From contig JBMFOH010000015.1 of the NCBI GenBank assembly GCA_049969715.1, positions 1 through 43,326 on the forward strand: 43,326 nt of DNA, in the 5' to 3' direction. Under the pieces are notes generated by a model. That model was not told the DNA's origin. It worked only from the letters and a program-made list of their open reading frames with translations, and searched no databases. The DNA is from JBMFOH01 sp049969715 [NCBI: bacterium]. Its GTDB lineage: Bacteria; DUMJ01. The position numbers and the translations under genes are program-made. Each line of letters starts with the position of its first letter. Position 1 is the first letter of the stretch. Positions 8,200 through 17,284 of this stretch are shown here, piece after piece.

Positions 8200-8964
8200 A
8201 TGAAGCACACAAGCTTTGATATATCTGGTAAGATCGCCCTTGTTACAGGTGCAAGTAAAGGGATAGGTAGAAGTATTGCCTTGACATTGGCAGATGGAGG
8301 AGCAGACATAATAGTTACTGCTAGAAATGAAGAGGAACTTAAAGAATTGGTCTCTGAGATTAAGAGTATGGGAAGGAATGCAGCATATATAGTAGCTGAC
8401 CTTAGTAGTACTAAAGAGGCTATCAGTATGGCTAATAGAGCATTAGAAATCTTTGGTAAGGTAGATATTCTTGTTAATAATGCTGGAGTAAGCTTTCCTC
8501 AACTAGCTCTTGAAGTAACAGAGGAAGCCTGGGATAGTACTATGAATGTGAATCTAAAGTCTCTCTTTTTTATAACTCAGGTTATAGGAAAGAAGATGAT
8601 AGAGCAAAAGAAGGGTAAGATTATCAACATATCTTCTCAGGCAGGTATAGTTGGATTAGAAGCCCATGCTGCCTACTGCGCCTCTAAAGGAGGAATAAAC
8701 TTGCTTACAAAGGTTCTTGCTATTGAATGGGGAAGATATGGGATAAATGTAAATGCTGTAGCTCCAACAGTCATTCTTACTCCTATGGGGGAAAGGGCTT
8801 GGGCAGATCCAGTTAAGAGGGCAAAGATGCTTGAGCAGATTCCTATAGGAAGGCTCGGATATCCAGAGGATGTATCTGGAGTTGTCCTTTTCCTTGCATC
8901 TAGTGCTTCAGACCTTATAACAGGGGCAGTAATTCCAGTAGATGGTGGATACACAGCAAGGTAA
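8200..8964 (+). CDS. Short-chain dehydrogenase/reductase (SDR)
   Basis: A 254-residue classical SDR. The cofactor motif TGASKGIG is at residues 16-23, NNAG near 89-92, the catalytic Ser in NISSQAG near 142, and YCASKGG with Tyr and Lys near 158-162. The C-terminal ITGAVIPVDGGYTAR is standard. It resembles gluconate 5-dehydrogenase/3-oxoacyl-ACP reductase-like sugar SDRs. In this operon it most likely acts on a keto-sugar or aldonate. AGGAGG at 8190-8195 sets the ATG at 8200. No clear terminator follows. Confidence 0.86.
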   Translation: MKHTSFDISGKIALVTGASKGIGRSIALTLADGGADIIVTARNEEELKELVSEIKSMGRNAAYIVADLSSTKEAISMANRALEIFGKVDILVNNAGVSFPQLALEVTEEAWDSTMNVNLKSLFFITQVIGKKMIEQKKGKIINISSQAGIVGLEAHAAYCASKGGINLLTKVLAIEWGRYGINVNAVAPTVILTPMGERAWADPVKRAKMLEQIPIGRLGYPEDVSGVVLFLASSASDLITGAVIPVDGGYTAR

Positions 8965-9018
8965 AACTTATAACGCAATGGCTTTTCGCTGGAATATTGA
9001 TAAAGAAGGAATTCTTAT

Positions 9019-9165
9019 ATGAAGTGAGAAATTATTAATCCAGCAAGGTATCGTTTAGAAAAAGCAGAAGCTACTCTGAAGGACATAAGTTTACTGCCAA
9101 GGATTTTGAGGCGTTTGAGGCTAGAGAGATTATAAGGAGAGGTATGCTCTGGTCAACTAGGGTTT
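9019..9165 (+). pseudogene. Relic of a HEPN-domain gene
   Basis: From an ATG at 9019 the frame reads MK, a TGA stop at 9025, then NPARYRLEKAEATLKDIS, which matches the opening helix of HEPN-domain proteins. After a frame change near 9097 it continues as KDFEAFEAREIIRRG, the typical C-terminal HEPN helix. The middle of the domain, including the RxxxxH region, is missing. So this is a deleted, frameshifted remnant. HEPN genes usually pair with a nucleotidyltransferase gene; none is seen here. Confidence 0.45.
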
Positions 9166-9186
9166 TCTGAGTCAGTCAGGTTTTGC

Positions 9187-9215
9187 TTGACTTATAAAAA
9201 ATCTTCTGGTATTAT
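9187..9215 (+). promoter_or_regulatory. Sigma-A-type promoter of the ilv-leu T-box leader
   Basis: A -35 TTGACT (9187-9192), a 17-base spacer and a -10 TATTAT (9210-9215) predict transcription from about 9222, just ahead of the T-box fold. There is no room for a longer Stem I between this promoter and the specifier hairpin. Confidence 0.65.
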
Positions 9216-9221
9216 CTCTAA

Positions 9222-9427
9222 ACATCTAAATATTAGGAAAGGCTATGAAGAGGAGTATTAGCTTTTAAAGTGAACTCGCCTCGGAGCTGGGTAGACGAAG
9301 TTGGAGTAATCTGCCCCGGGAATTCCCGTTATAGAATAAAGAGTGGGCTTAAAAGCCAATTAGGGTGGTACCGCGGAGAGCTTTCCGTCCCTAGCAGTTA
9401 GTTTGCTATGGAAGGAAAGCTTTTTTA
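9222..9427 (+). promoter_or_regulatory. T-box riboswitch, leucine (CUC) specifier, very short Stem I
   Basis: The T-box sequence AGGGTGGTACCGCGG is at 9362-9376. Its UGGU bulge fits a tRNA ending ACCA. Stem I is tiny: G42-C43 pairs with G86-C87 (last two digits of 92xx), then a 3-nt bulge and tandem G.A pairs (9247/9285, 9248/9284) make a kink-turn. Next is helix GAGG/CCTC (9250-9253/9279-9282), and the loop AGTA (9254-9257) faces GAA (9272-9274). The specifier CTC at 9275-9277 codes leucine. Stem II is 9290-9296/9310-9316 with a second GAA/AGTA S-turn. The antiterminator (9362-9365/9389-9392) competes with the terminator. Uncharged tRNA-Leu would switch on ilvDBNC-leuAC. Confidence 0.9.
9379..9427 (+). 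terminator. Intrinsic terminator of the T-box leader
   Basis: AGCTTTCC at 9379-9386 pairs perfectly with GGAAAGCT at 9414-9421, with further pairing inside (TAGCA 9392-9396 with TGCTA 9404-9408), and a run of T follows. The 5' arm overlaps the antiterminator, giving mutually exclusive folds. Confidence 0.88.
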
Positions 9428-9451
9428 TAATCTGAAGAAGGAGTTGATGAT

Positions 9452-11116
9452 ATGCGTAGTGACGATGTAAAGAGAGGGATAGAACGTGCTCCTCATAGGT
9501 CTTTACTTAAAGCTTTGGGGGTAGATAATGAAGAGTTAAAAAAGCCGTTTATAGGGATAATAAACAGCTATTCTGAGATAGTCCCAGGTCATATACACCT
9601 TGATAAGGTAGTAGAAGGGGTAAAAGCAGGAATAAGAGAAGCTGGTGGAGTTCCATTTGAATGTGAAACTATGGCTATCTGTGATGGTATAGCGATGAAC
9701 CACAGTGGTATGTGTTTTTCTCTGCCTTCTAGAGAGATTATTGCTGATTCTGTTGAGTCTCTTGCAGAGGCACATAAGTTTGACGGATTAGTAATCCTGC
9801 CAAACTGCGACAAGATTGTGCCTGGAATGATTATGGGAGCAGCTAGGATTAATATTCCTACTATCTTGATAAGTGGTGGGCCGATGCTTCCTGGAGAGTT
9901 TGATGGAAGAAGAATCGATTTAAGTAGTATATTTGAGGCGGTTGGTTCAGTAGCGGCAGGCAAGAAGGATATAGATTATCTCAATGCCCTAGAGGATACT
10001 GCTTGTCCTGGTTGTGGGTCCTGTGCGGGTATGTTTACTGCGAATTCTATGAACTGTCTATCTGAGGCTATAGGGATAGCGCTTCCGGGAAACGGAACCA
10101 TTCCAGCTGTATATGCAGAGCGAATAAGATTAGCCAAAGAGGCAGGAAGAAGGATAGTAGAGTTAGTAAAGGAAGATATTACTCCTAGTAGAATTCTCAC
10201 TAAGGAGGCATTTCTTAATGGTATAGCATTAGATATGGCTATGGGATGTTCTACAAATACTGTACTTCATCTTACTGCTATTGCCAATGAATTGGGTATC
10301 GAATTAGATTTTGATGAGATAAACGCTATTGCAGACAGAACCCCCTATCTATGTCACCTTAGTCCAGCAGGCCCATACTATGTAGTTGACTTATACAAGG
10401 CTGGTGGAGTAATGGCAGTGTTAAATGAACTGTCCAAGAAAGATTTGATTTATAAGGATGCACTCACTGCCTCTGGCAAGAAGATAGGTGAGATAATCTC
10501 TAAATTTGAGGTAAGAGATAGAAATGTAATAAAACCGGTAACTGACCCTATAAGGCCTACAGGAGGACTTGCTATCTTAAGAGGAAACCTGGCTCCTGAT
10601 GGGGCAGTTGTGAAAAAGTCTGGAGTATCAGAAGATCTCTATCATTTCGTAGGTAAAGCAAGGGTATTTAATGGAGAAGAAGAAGCAACAAGAGCAATAT
10701 TTAATAGAGAGATAAAGAAGGGAGATGTAGTTGTAATAAGATATGAAGGACCTAAGGGTGGCCCAGGAATGAAAGAGATGCTTACTCCTACATCTGCCTT
10801 GGTGGGGATGGGGATGGATTTAGACGTTGCCCTCCTTACGGATGGAAGGTTTTCTGGGGCAACGAGAGGACTTGCCATTGGTCATATCTCCCCTGAGGCT
10901 TGGGAAGGTGGTCCAATAGCCTATATAAAAGATGGAGACCTTATAGAGATAGACTTAGATAAAAGAGAAGTAAATCTTCTAGTAGACAAGGAGGAACTCT
11001 CTAAGAGGACATATAAAGTACCAGAGAGCCATAGGAAGAAGGGATATCTAGGTAGATATCAGAAACTGGTTTCTTCTGCCTCTTTTGGGGCGGTAATGGA
11101 GGTCAACAGAAGATGA
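9452..11116 (+). CDS. ilvD: Dihydroxy-acid dehydratase
   Basis: A 554-residue enzyme that dehydrates 2,3-dihydroxy-isovalerate and -methylvalerate to the keto acids of valine and isoleucine. Fe-S ligand regions are ILPNCDK with C119 and ACPGCGSC (C185, C188, C191). The early motif [13 protein letters not shown] lacks the extra cysteine of plant-type [2Fe-2S] enzymes, so an oxygen-sensitive [4Fe-4S] form, as in E. coli, is likely. The C-terminal [19 protein letters not shown] is intact. It is the first gene after the T-box and overlaps ilvB by 4 bp. Confidence 0.97.
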   Translation: MRSDDVKRGIERAPHRSLLKALGVDNEELKKPFIGIINSYSEIVPGHIHLDKVVEGVKAGIREAGGVPFECETMAICDGIAMNHSGMCFSLPSREIIADSVESLAEAHKFDGLVILPNCDKIVPGMIMGAARINIPTILISGGPMLPGEFDGRRIDLSSIFEAVGSVAAGKKDIDYLNALEDTACPGCGSCAGMFTANSMNCLSEAIGIALPGNGTIPAVYAERIRLAKEAGRRIVELVKEDITPSRILTKEAFLNGIALDMAMGCSTNTVLHLTAIANELGIELDFDEINAIADRTPYLCHLSPAGPYYVVDLYKAGGVMAVLNELSKKDLIYKDALTASGKKIGEIISKFEVRDRNVIKPVTDPIRPTGGLAILRGNLAPDGAVVKKSGVSEDLYHFVGKARVFNGEEEATRAIFNREIKKGDVVVIRYEGPKGGPGMKEMLTPTSALVGMGMDLDVALLTDGRFSGATRGLAIGHISPEAWEGGPIAYIKDGDLIEIDLDKREVNLLVDKEELSKRTYKVPESHRKKGYLGRYQKLVSSASFGAVMEVNRR

Positions 11117-12786
11117 AGCTTACTGGAGCTCGAATTCTTATTGAGGCACTAAAACAGGAAGGGGTAGAGGTTATATTTGGTATCCCTGGAGGTTCAGTGA
11201 TAGATATATACGATGCGCTCTATGATTCAGAAATAAGGCATATCTTAGCTCATCATGAACAGGGGGCTGCTCATATGGCTGATGGGTATGCTAGAGCTAC
11301 AGGAAAAGTGGGTGTATGCTTTGCTACGTCTGGGCCTGGGGCGACTAATCTGACCACAGGGATAGCTAATGCCTATATGGATTCTGTTCCTATAGTGGCA
11401 ATCACAGGACAGGTAGCTTCACACCTAATAGGAAAGGATGCATTTCAAGAGGCAGATACAGTAGGAATCACATTACCTATAACCAAGCATAACTTTCTAG
11501 TAAAAGATGTAAAGGAATTGGCTAGGACTATTAAGGAAGCTTTCTATATAGCTAGGACAGGAAGGCCTGGCCCTGTACTTGTAGATATCCCAAAGAATAT
11601 ACAAACAGCTACTGCAGAATTTGACTATTCTATGGAGGTAGATATAAGGGGCTATAAACCTTCGGTAACTGGGCATATCAGACAGATAAAAGAAGCGGCA
11701 AGGCTCATAAATGAATCTAAGAAGCCTTGCATCTTAGCTGGAGGAGGAGTAATTATTTCTAATGCATCAGAAGAGCTCTATAAACTTGCGATAAAAGCAA
11801 ATATACCTGTAGCTACCACATTTATGGGAATAGGGAGCTTTCCTCAAAACCATCCCCTCTCTCTTAAATCTGCAGGGATGCATGGAAACTATGCAGCTAA
11901 TTATGCACTTATGGAGTGTGACCTTTTGATAGCTATAGGGTGCAGATTCAGTGACCGTACTACTGGCAAGGTTGATAAGTTTGCTCCATTGGCAAAAAGG
12001 ATCCATATAGATATAGACCCAGCAGAGATAAATAAGAATATAATAGTTGATATTCCCATAGTGGGAGATGCAAAAAAGATTCTCAGTACCATTTTGGAGT
12101 ATGTAGAAGAGAAAAGAGAAGACGAATGGCTTGATCGAATAAATGAGTTCAAGACCAAATACAAGTTAACCTATACTGATGGTGAATTTATAAAGCCTCA
12201 ATTTGTTATAGAAAAGATCTATGAGATTGCCAGAGAGGATACCATTGTTGTCACAGAGGTAGGTCAAAATCAGATGTGGTCAGCATTATTCTATACTCAC
12301 TCTAAACCAAGGCACTTTATCTCTTCTGGAGGACTAGGAACTATGGGATTTGGATTTCCTGCTGCAATAGGAGCTCAGGTAGGAAGACCTGATGCCCTGG
12401 TAGTAGATATAGCTGGTGATGGGAGCTTCCAGATGAATATTCAAGAGCTAGCAACTATAGCAGAGTATAACATTCCTGTTAAAGTAGTTGTACTTAACAA
12501 TAGGGCATTGGGGATGGTGAGACAGTGGCAACAACTTTTCTATAAAAAGAGATATTCTTCTACTGTATATTCTAAAGAGGTCAACTTCGCTGAGATTGCC
12601 AATGCCTATGGGGTAAAGGGTTTTAGAGTAACTAAGAAGGAAGATGTGGTTACTACGCTGAAGAGTGCATTCAGCCATGATGGTCCAGCTATAGTAGATG
12701 TTATTATAGAGCAGGAAGAGAATGTAGTCCCAATGGTTCCTCCTGGGGCACCTATAAATGAGATTATTGGAGGGGATGAGATATGA
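11113..12786 (+). CDS. ilvB: Acetolactate synthase, large (catalytic) subunit
   Basis: A 557-residue thiamine-diphosphate enzyme that condenses two pyruvates, or pyruvate and 2-oxobutyrate. The catalytic Glu is E49 in [18 protein letters not shown]. The FAD/central domain covers about 190-330. The ThDP/Mg2+ motif runs from GDGS (435-438) to LNN (461-463). Length and motifs are those of the anabolic, FAD-containing AHAS rather than the catabolic AlsS. It is coupled to ilvD upstream and ilvN downstream by 4 bp overlaps, as expected for a stoichiometric complex. Confidence 0.96.
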   Translation: MKLTGARILIEALKQEGVEVIFGIPGGSVIDIYDALYDSEIRHILAHHEQGAAHMADGYARATGKVGVCFATSGPGATNLTTGIANAYMDSVPIVAITGQVASHLIGKDAFQEADTVGITLPITKHNFLVKDVKELARTIKEAFYIARTGRPGPVLVDIPKNIQTATAEFDYSMEVDIRGYKPSVTGHIRQIKEAARLINESKKPCILAGGGVIISNASEELYKLAIKANIPVATTFMGIGSFPQNHPLSLKSAGMHGNYAANYALMECDLLIAIGCRFSDRTTGKVDKFAPLAKRIHIDIDPAEINKNIIVDIPIVGDAKKILSTILEYVEEKREDEWLDRINEFKTKYKLTYTDGEFIKPQFVIEKIYEIAREDTIVVTEVGQNQMWSALFYTHSKPRHFISSGGLGTMGFGFPAAIGAQVGRPDALVVDIAGDGSFQMNIQELATIAEYNIPVKVVVLNNRALGMVRQWQQLFYKKRYSSTVYSKEVNFAEIANAYGVKGFRVTKKEDVVTTLKSAFSHDGPAIVDVIIEQEENVVPMVPPGAPINEIIGGDEI

Positions 12787-13265
12787 GACACACCATTGCG
12801 GTATTAGTAGAAAATAAGGCAGGGGTATTAGCTAGGGTCTCTAATCTCTTCCGTAGGAGAGGTTATAATATTGAGAGTATCACTGTTGGAAAGTCAGAAA
12901 GAGAAGGGATTGCAAGGATTACCTTAGAGGTAGATGGAGATGAGATGGTTATAGAACAGGTAACCAAGCAATTAAATAAACTCATAGATGTAATAAAGGT
13001 GAGTGACATAACTCACGATGAGATTATAGAGAGACAGTTAATGCTTATCAAGGTAACTGCGGATGCAAGTACCCGCTCAGAGATCCTTCAGATAGTAGAT
13101 ATATTTAGAGCCAATGTGGTAGATGTAAGTCCGAAGGCACTAGTAATAGAGATTACTGGTGATAGGGATAAGCTTGATGCGTTTGAGGCGTTAATAAGAC
13201 CATTTGGAATAAAAGAGATTGCTTGCACAGGTAAGCTTGCAATGGTAAGACATCCTAAAGAATAA
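12783..13265 (+). CDS. ilvN: Acetolactate synthase, small (regulatory) subunit
   Basis: A 160-residue ACT-domain protein beginning [36 protein letters not shown] in substance, the classic valine-binding ACT fold (about residues 3-75), followed by the ACT-like second domain with [20 protein letters not shown]. Its length matches the small-subunit family. It binds IlvB and confers valine feedback control. Its start overlaps ilvB by 4 bp. Family members of this length are called IlvN or IlvH interchangeably. Confidence 0.95.
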   Translation: MRHTIAVLVENKAGVLARVSNLFRRRGYNIESITVGKSEREGIARITLEVDGDEMVIEQVTKQLNKLIDVIKVSDITHDEIIERQLMLIKVTADASTRSEILQIVDIFRANVVDVSPKALVIEITGDRDKLDAFEALIRPFGIKEIACTGKLAMVRHPKE

Positions 13266-13280
13266 AAGGAGGGAAATATT

Positions 13281-14279
13281 ATGGCAAATGTGTATTACGA
13301 GAAAGATGTAAAATATGATGCGTTAGCAGGTAAGACGGTCTCAGTGATAGGCTATGGAAGTCAGGGAAGGGCACAGTCGAGGAACCTAAAAGACAGTGGG
13401 GTAAAAGTATTAGTAGGATTAAGAAAAGATGGAAAGTCTTGGCAATTGGCAATGTCAGAAGGTATGGAAGTGGTTTCTATAGAAGAGGCATCAGAGAAGG
13501 GAGATGTTATACAGATACTTCTTCCTGATCAGATACAGCAGGCAGTCTATGATGCCTCTATTAGAAGATTCCTGTTTCCTGGAAAGGCTCTGGGTTTTTC
13601 TCATGGATTCAATATCCACTATCACCAGATAGTTCCACCTGAAGGAGTAGATGTCTTTATGGTTGCACCAAAGGGTCCTGGACCTCTCGTAAGGAGAATG
13701 TTTGAAGAAGGGAAAGGGGTTCCTAGTCTTATAGCAGTACATAAAGATTTTTCAGGGAAAGCTAAGGATATTGCTCTTTCTTATGCCAAGGCTATTGGTA
13801 GTCTAAGGTCAGGGGTTATTGAGACCACATTCAAAGAGGAGACAGAGACAGACCTTTTTGGCGAACAGGCTGTTCTTTGCGGGGGTGTAAATGAGCTTAT
13901 AAAGGATGGATTTGAGGTCTTAGTGGAGGCAGGTTATCAGCCTGAGATTGCCTACTTTGAATGTCTCAATGAATTGAAGCTTATAGTAGACCTCATCTAT
14001 GAGGGTGGAATTATAAATATGTGGAAAGGGGTAAGTGACACAGCAAAGTATGGAGGTCTTACTGTAGGACCAAAGATTATAACCGAAGAGGTAAAGAAAC
14101 TTATGAAAGAAGCCCTTAAGAGGGTTCAGAATGGTGAGTTTGCTAGAGAATGGGTATTGGAAAATAAATCGGGGCAGACTGTACTTAAAGCCAGTATAGA
14201 AGCGGCAGAAAATCATTCTATAGAAAAGGTAGGTAAGGCATTGAGGGATATGATGCCTTGGATAAAGAGGGAGGAATAA
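13281..14279 (+). CDS. ilvC: Ketol-acid reductoisomerase (class I)
   Basis: A 332-residue enzyme that isomerises and reduces acetolactate to dihydroxy-isovalerate using Mg2+ and NAD(P)H. The Rossmann motif is [19 protein letters not shown] (residues 22-40). The family motif [20 protein letters not shown] is near 130-149. The knotted helical domain carries [12 protein letters not shown], with the Mg2+-binding acids, and [17 protein letters not shown]. It is the short class I form. AGGAGG at 13267-13272 sets the start. The stop codon shares one base with the start of leuA. Confidence 0.97.
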   Translation: MANVYYEKDVKYDALAGKTVSVIGYGSQGRAQSRNLKDSGVKVLVGLRKDGKSWQLAMSEGMEVVSIEEASEKGDVIQILLPDQIQQAVYDASIRRFLFPGKALGFSHGFNIHYHQIVPPEGVDVFMVAPKGPGPLVRRMFEEGKGVPSLIAVHKDFSGKAKDIALSYAKAIGSLRSGVIETTFKEETETDLFGEQAVLCGGVNELIKDGFEVLVEAGYQPEIAYFECLNELKLIVDLIYEGGIINMWKGVSDTAKYGGLTVGPKIITEEVKKLMKEALKRVQNGEFAREWVLENKSGQTVLKASIEAAENHSIEKVGKALRDMMPWIKREE

Positions 14280-15769
14280 TGAAGAAGGTCTTTATCTTTG
14301 ACACTACATTGAGAGATGGTGAGCAGACCCCTAGGGTAACCTTAGAACCACAGGAAAAATTAAGGATTGCCAAGCAGTTGGAGGAGATGGGGGTAGACAT
14401 AATAGAGGCAGGATTTCCTATAGCCTCTCCTGGAGATGTTGAAGCAGTAACATTGATCTCTAAGGAGATTAAAAATAGTATAGTATGTGGACTTGCTAGG
14501 TCTGTGAAGAAGGATATAGATACTGCTTGGTCTGCTCTAAGATATGCAAAAAAACCAAGGATCCATGTCTTCATAGCTACCAGTGATATTCATATGAAGT
14601 ATAAGCTTAAAAAGACAAGAGAAGAGGTATTACAACAGGCTGTAGAGGCTGTAAAATATGCAAGGTCTCTATGTGAGGATATAGAGTTTTCGGCAGAGGA
14701 TGCCACTAGGTCTGACCCTGGATTCCTAAAGGAGATATTCTTAAGAGTAATAGAGGTAGGAGCTACTACAATAAATGTTCCTGATACTGTTGGGTATTGC
14801 ATCCCAAATGAATTTGGAAACCTAATTGCTCAAGTTAGAAGCTATCTACCTGATAGTGTAGTCTTAAGTGTGCACTGTCACAATGACCTAGGGCTTGCTA
14901 CTGCAAATACGTTGGCAGGGGTCATAAACGGAGCCAATCAGGTAGAAGTAGCAGTAAATGGACTTGGCGAAAGGGCAGGGAATGCGGCGTTAGAAGAGGT
15001 AGTTATGGCTCTAAAAACGAGAAAGGATGTATTCGGTGCTTACACTGACATAAAAACTGAGTTTATAACAAATATAAGTAGACTCGTCAGTGGCTTTACC
15101 GGAATTCCAGTACAGCCAAATAAAGCAATTGTAGGGATTAATGCATTTGCCCATGAAGCTGGGATTCATCAGGATGGGGTGTTAAAAGAAAGAAGCACCT
15201 ATGAAATAATGAACCCTAAAGATGTAGGACTTGAATCCTCAGAGATTGTCCTAGGAAAACATTCAGGTAGGCATGCCCTTAATGAAAGACTGAAACAGCT
15301 CGGTTATAGTTTAAAGGAAGAAGAGTTGAATATAGTCTTTGAAAGATTTAAGAAGTTAGCTGATACGAAGCGAGAGATTCTTGATAAAGACCTCATAGCT
15401 CTTTTAGAAGATAAAAGGATAGAGGTTTCTGTATATAGAATTGTAGGTATGAGTGTAATTACTAAGATAAATAATACTTCTATAGCATCAGTGGAGATAG
15501 AGAAAGAGGGGAAAATACTACGTGGAGAGGCTGAAGGAGAAGGACCAATAGAAGCACTCTTTAAAGCAGTAGAGAACGCTATAGACATACACTTTGAACT
15601 TATAGATTTCTCTTTAAAGTCTGTAACTGCAGGGAAAGATGCTTTAGGAGAAGCCCTTATAAAACTTAGAACCAATGGAGAGGTGTATTCAGGTAGAGGA
15701 ACCAGTAAGAATATACTTGAGGCAAGTTTAATAGCCTATATCAACGCTGTAAACAGGGCAATTGTATGA
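14279..15769 (+). CDS. leuA: 2-isopropylmalate synthase (LeuA-type)
   Basis: A 496-residue DRE-TIM metallolyase condensing acetyl-CoA with 2-oxoisovalerate. Catalytic motifs are FDTTLRDGEQTP (near 6-17), the metal-binding HCHNDLGLATAN and the flexible domain NAFAHEAGIHQDGVLKERSTYEIM. The C-terminal regulatory domain (about 390-490) is present, so leucine feedback is likely. The usual RDGEQSPG is RDGEQTPR here. A TTG 21 bases upstream is open, but the ATG at 14279 has the SD GGGAGGA (14269-14275) and overlaps the ilvC stop by one base. Citramalate synthase and homocitrate synthase are relatives; operon context and the leucine T-box favour LeuA. Confidence 0.92.
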   Translation: MKKVFIFDTTLRDGEQTPRVTLEPQEKLRIAKQLEEMGVDIIEAGFPIASPGDVEAVTLISKEIKNSIVCGLARSVKKDIDTAWSALRYAKKPRIHVFIATSDIHMKYKLKKTREEVLQQAVEAVKYARSLCEDIEFSAEDATRSDPGFLKEIFLRVIEVGATTINVPDTVGYCIPNEFGNLIAQVRSYLPDSVVLSVHCHNDLGLATANTLAGVINGANQVEVAVNGLGERAGNAALEEVVMALKTRKDVFGAYTDIKTEFITNISRLVSGFTGIPVQPNKAIVGINAFAHEAGIHQDGVLKERSTYEIMNPKDVGLESSEIVLGKHSGRHALNERLKQLGYSLKEEELNIVFERFKKLADTKREILDKDLIALLEDKRIEVSVYRIVGMSVITKINNTSIASVEIEKEGKILRGEAEGEGPIEALFKAVENAIDIHFELIDFSLKSVTAGKDALGEALIKLRTNGEVYSGRGTSKNILEASLIAYINAVNRAIV

Positions 15770-15790
15770 GCTCTGTAAAACTGGTATAAT
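15762..15790 (+). promoter_or_regulatory. Candidate internal promoter before leuC
   Basis: TTGTAT (15762-15767), 17 bases and a perfect TATAAT (15785-15790) lie across the end of leuA. Transcription would begin near 15797, leaving a leader of only about 11-17 bases before leuC. Confidence 0.45.
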
Positions 15791-15807
15791 TTATATTGGA
15801 TGGGAAA

Positions 15808-17064
15808 ATGGGAATGACATTGACAGAGAAGATTATTGCTGCTCATACTGATAAGGATGAGGTTCATAGTGGGGATTTTGTTATAGCCAAGGTAGATTTT
15901 TCCTTTGCTAATGATATTACTGGCCCTATAGCTATAGAAGAGTTCGAAAAGATAGGTGTAAAAGATGTCTTTGACAAGAAAAGGGTGGCTCTTATCCCTG
16001 ATCATTTTGCCCCTAATAAAGACCTAGCAAGTGCTGAACAGTGTAAGCTTTTAAGGATTTTTGCCCGCAAGATGCAACTAGAAAACTACTTCGAGGTAGG
16101 GCGTATGGGTATAGAACATGCCCTTCTACCAGAGGAAGGTCTTGTAGTACCTGGAGATGTAGTTATTGGTGCAGACTCTCATACCTGTACCTATGGTGCG
16201 TTAGGAGCCTTCTCTACTGGGGTAGGAAGTACAGATGTAGCTAATGTATGGGCTACAGGAGATATATGGCTTAGAGTGCCTGAGTCAATAAAATTTATTC
16301 TCTATGGAAAGCCTAAAAGATGGATCACTGGAAAGGACATCATCCTGAATATTATAGGCTTGATTGGTGTAGAAGGGGCAAATTATATGGCTATGGAGTT
16401 CTCCGGAGAGGCACTTAGATTTATATCTATGGATTCTAGATTTACGATGTGTAATATGGCTATAGAGGCTGGGGCAAAGAATGGAATTATCCCTTTTGAC
16501 GAGATTACTGCTGAGTATGAAAAGGACCGTAATAGAAGACCGTATAAGATCTATACCCCTGACGAAGATGCTACTTACAAAGATGTTTTTGAAATAGATG
16601 TTTCTAAGATTCCTTTAGAGGTTGCTCTTCCTCACCTCCCTTCTAACGTAAAGGCTGTAGGAGACGTAGGAGACATCTCTATAGACCAGGTTGTCATAGG
16701 TTCTTGTACTAATGGAAGGATGGAGGACCTAAGGATAGCCGCCGAAATCTTAAAGGGAAGAAAGGTGCATCCCTACGTGAGGCTTCTAGTGTTCCCAGCC
16801 ACTCAGAAGATATATCAACAGGCCCTTAAAGAAGGACTAATAGAAATATTTATTGAGGCTGGAGCTAGTGTTTCTACCCCTACCTGTGGACCCTGTTTAG
16901 GAGGGCATATGGGTATCCTAGCTGAAGGAGAAAGGGCTCTAGCTACTACAAACAGAAACTTCATTGGGAGGATGGGGCATCCTAAGAGTGAGGTCTACCT
17001 TTGTGGTCCAGCAGTTGCTGCCGCTTCAAGCATAGCAGGAAAGATTGTAGCCCCTTATGATTAA
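15808..17064 (+). CDS. leuC: 3-isopropylmalate dehydratase, large subunit
   Basis: A [4Fe-4S] aconitase-family large subunit, 418 residues from the ATG chosen, typical of the archaeal/bacterial two-subunit type. Cluster ligands lie in IGSCTNGR and in [34 protein letters not shown] is the usual substrate/cluster loop. A TTG at 15796 and an ATG at 15814 are also in frame; MGMTLTEKI is the usual family N-terminus, favouring 15808. The small subunit gene leuD is not next door: the following gene is feoA, overlapping by 8 bp. LeuD must be elsewhere for activity. Homoaconitase is a possible alternative function in this family. Confidence 0.93.
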   Translation: MGMTLTEKIIAAHTDKDEVHSGDFVIAKVDFSFANDITGPIAIEEFEKIGVKDVFDKKRVALIPDHFAPNKDLASAEQCKLLRIFARKMQLENYFEVGRMGIEHALLPEEGLVVPGDVVIGADSHTCTYGALGAFSTGVGSTDVANVWATGDIWLRVPESIKFILYGKPKRWITGKDIILNIIGLIGVEGANYMAMEFSGEALRFISMDSRFTMCNMAIEAGAKNGIIPFDEITAEYEKDRNRRPYKIYTPDEDATYKDVFEIDVSKIPLEVALPHLPSNVKAVGDVGDISIDQVVIGSCTNGRMEDLRIAAEILKGRKVHPYVRLLVFPATQKIYQQALKEGLIEIFIEAGASVSTPTCGPCLGGHMGILAEGERALATTNRNFIGRMGHPKSEVYLCGPAVAAASSIAGKIVAPYD

Positions 17065-17284
17065 GACTCTAAGTAATTTAGGTATTGGAGAAAAGGGAAT
17101 AATAGTAAGAATAGAGGGAGGAAGGGGATTAGTAAAAAGATTAGCTGATTTGGGATTTATACCTGAGCAGGAGGTCGAAGTGGTGAGGGTTGCACCACGG
17201 GGACCTCTTGCTGTGAAGGTAAGGGGCACAGTTTATGCCTTAGGAAGAGGGATAGCAGAAAAGATATATGTTAATATTGTCTGA
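17057..17284 (+). CDS. feoA: FeoA-domain protein
   Basis: A 75-residue SH3-like FeoA protein; [33 protein letters not shown] and [26 protein letters not shown] are the three typical blocks. FeoA assists the FeoB ferrous-iron transporter at the inner face of the membrane. Its 8 bp overlap with leuC and 17 bp overlap with feoB place iron uptake in the same transcript as branched-chain amino acid synthesis. No Fur-like site is visible immediately upstream. Confidence 0.9.
   Translation: MIKTLSNLGIGEKGIIVRIEGGRGLVKRLADLGFIPEQEVEVVRVAPRGPLAVKVRGTVYALGRGIAEKIYVNIV

Noticed and set aside
14258-14278. Upstream TTG start for leuA
   Set aside because: The ATG at 14279 has the proper SD and matches the LeuA family N-terminus.
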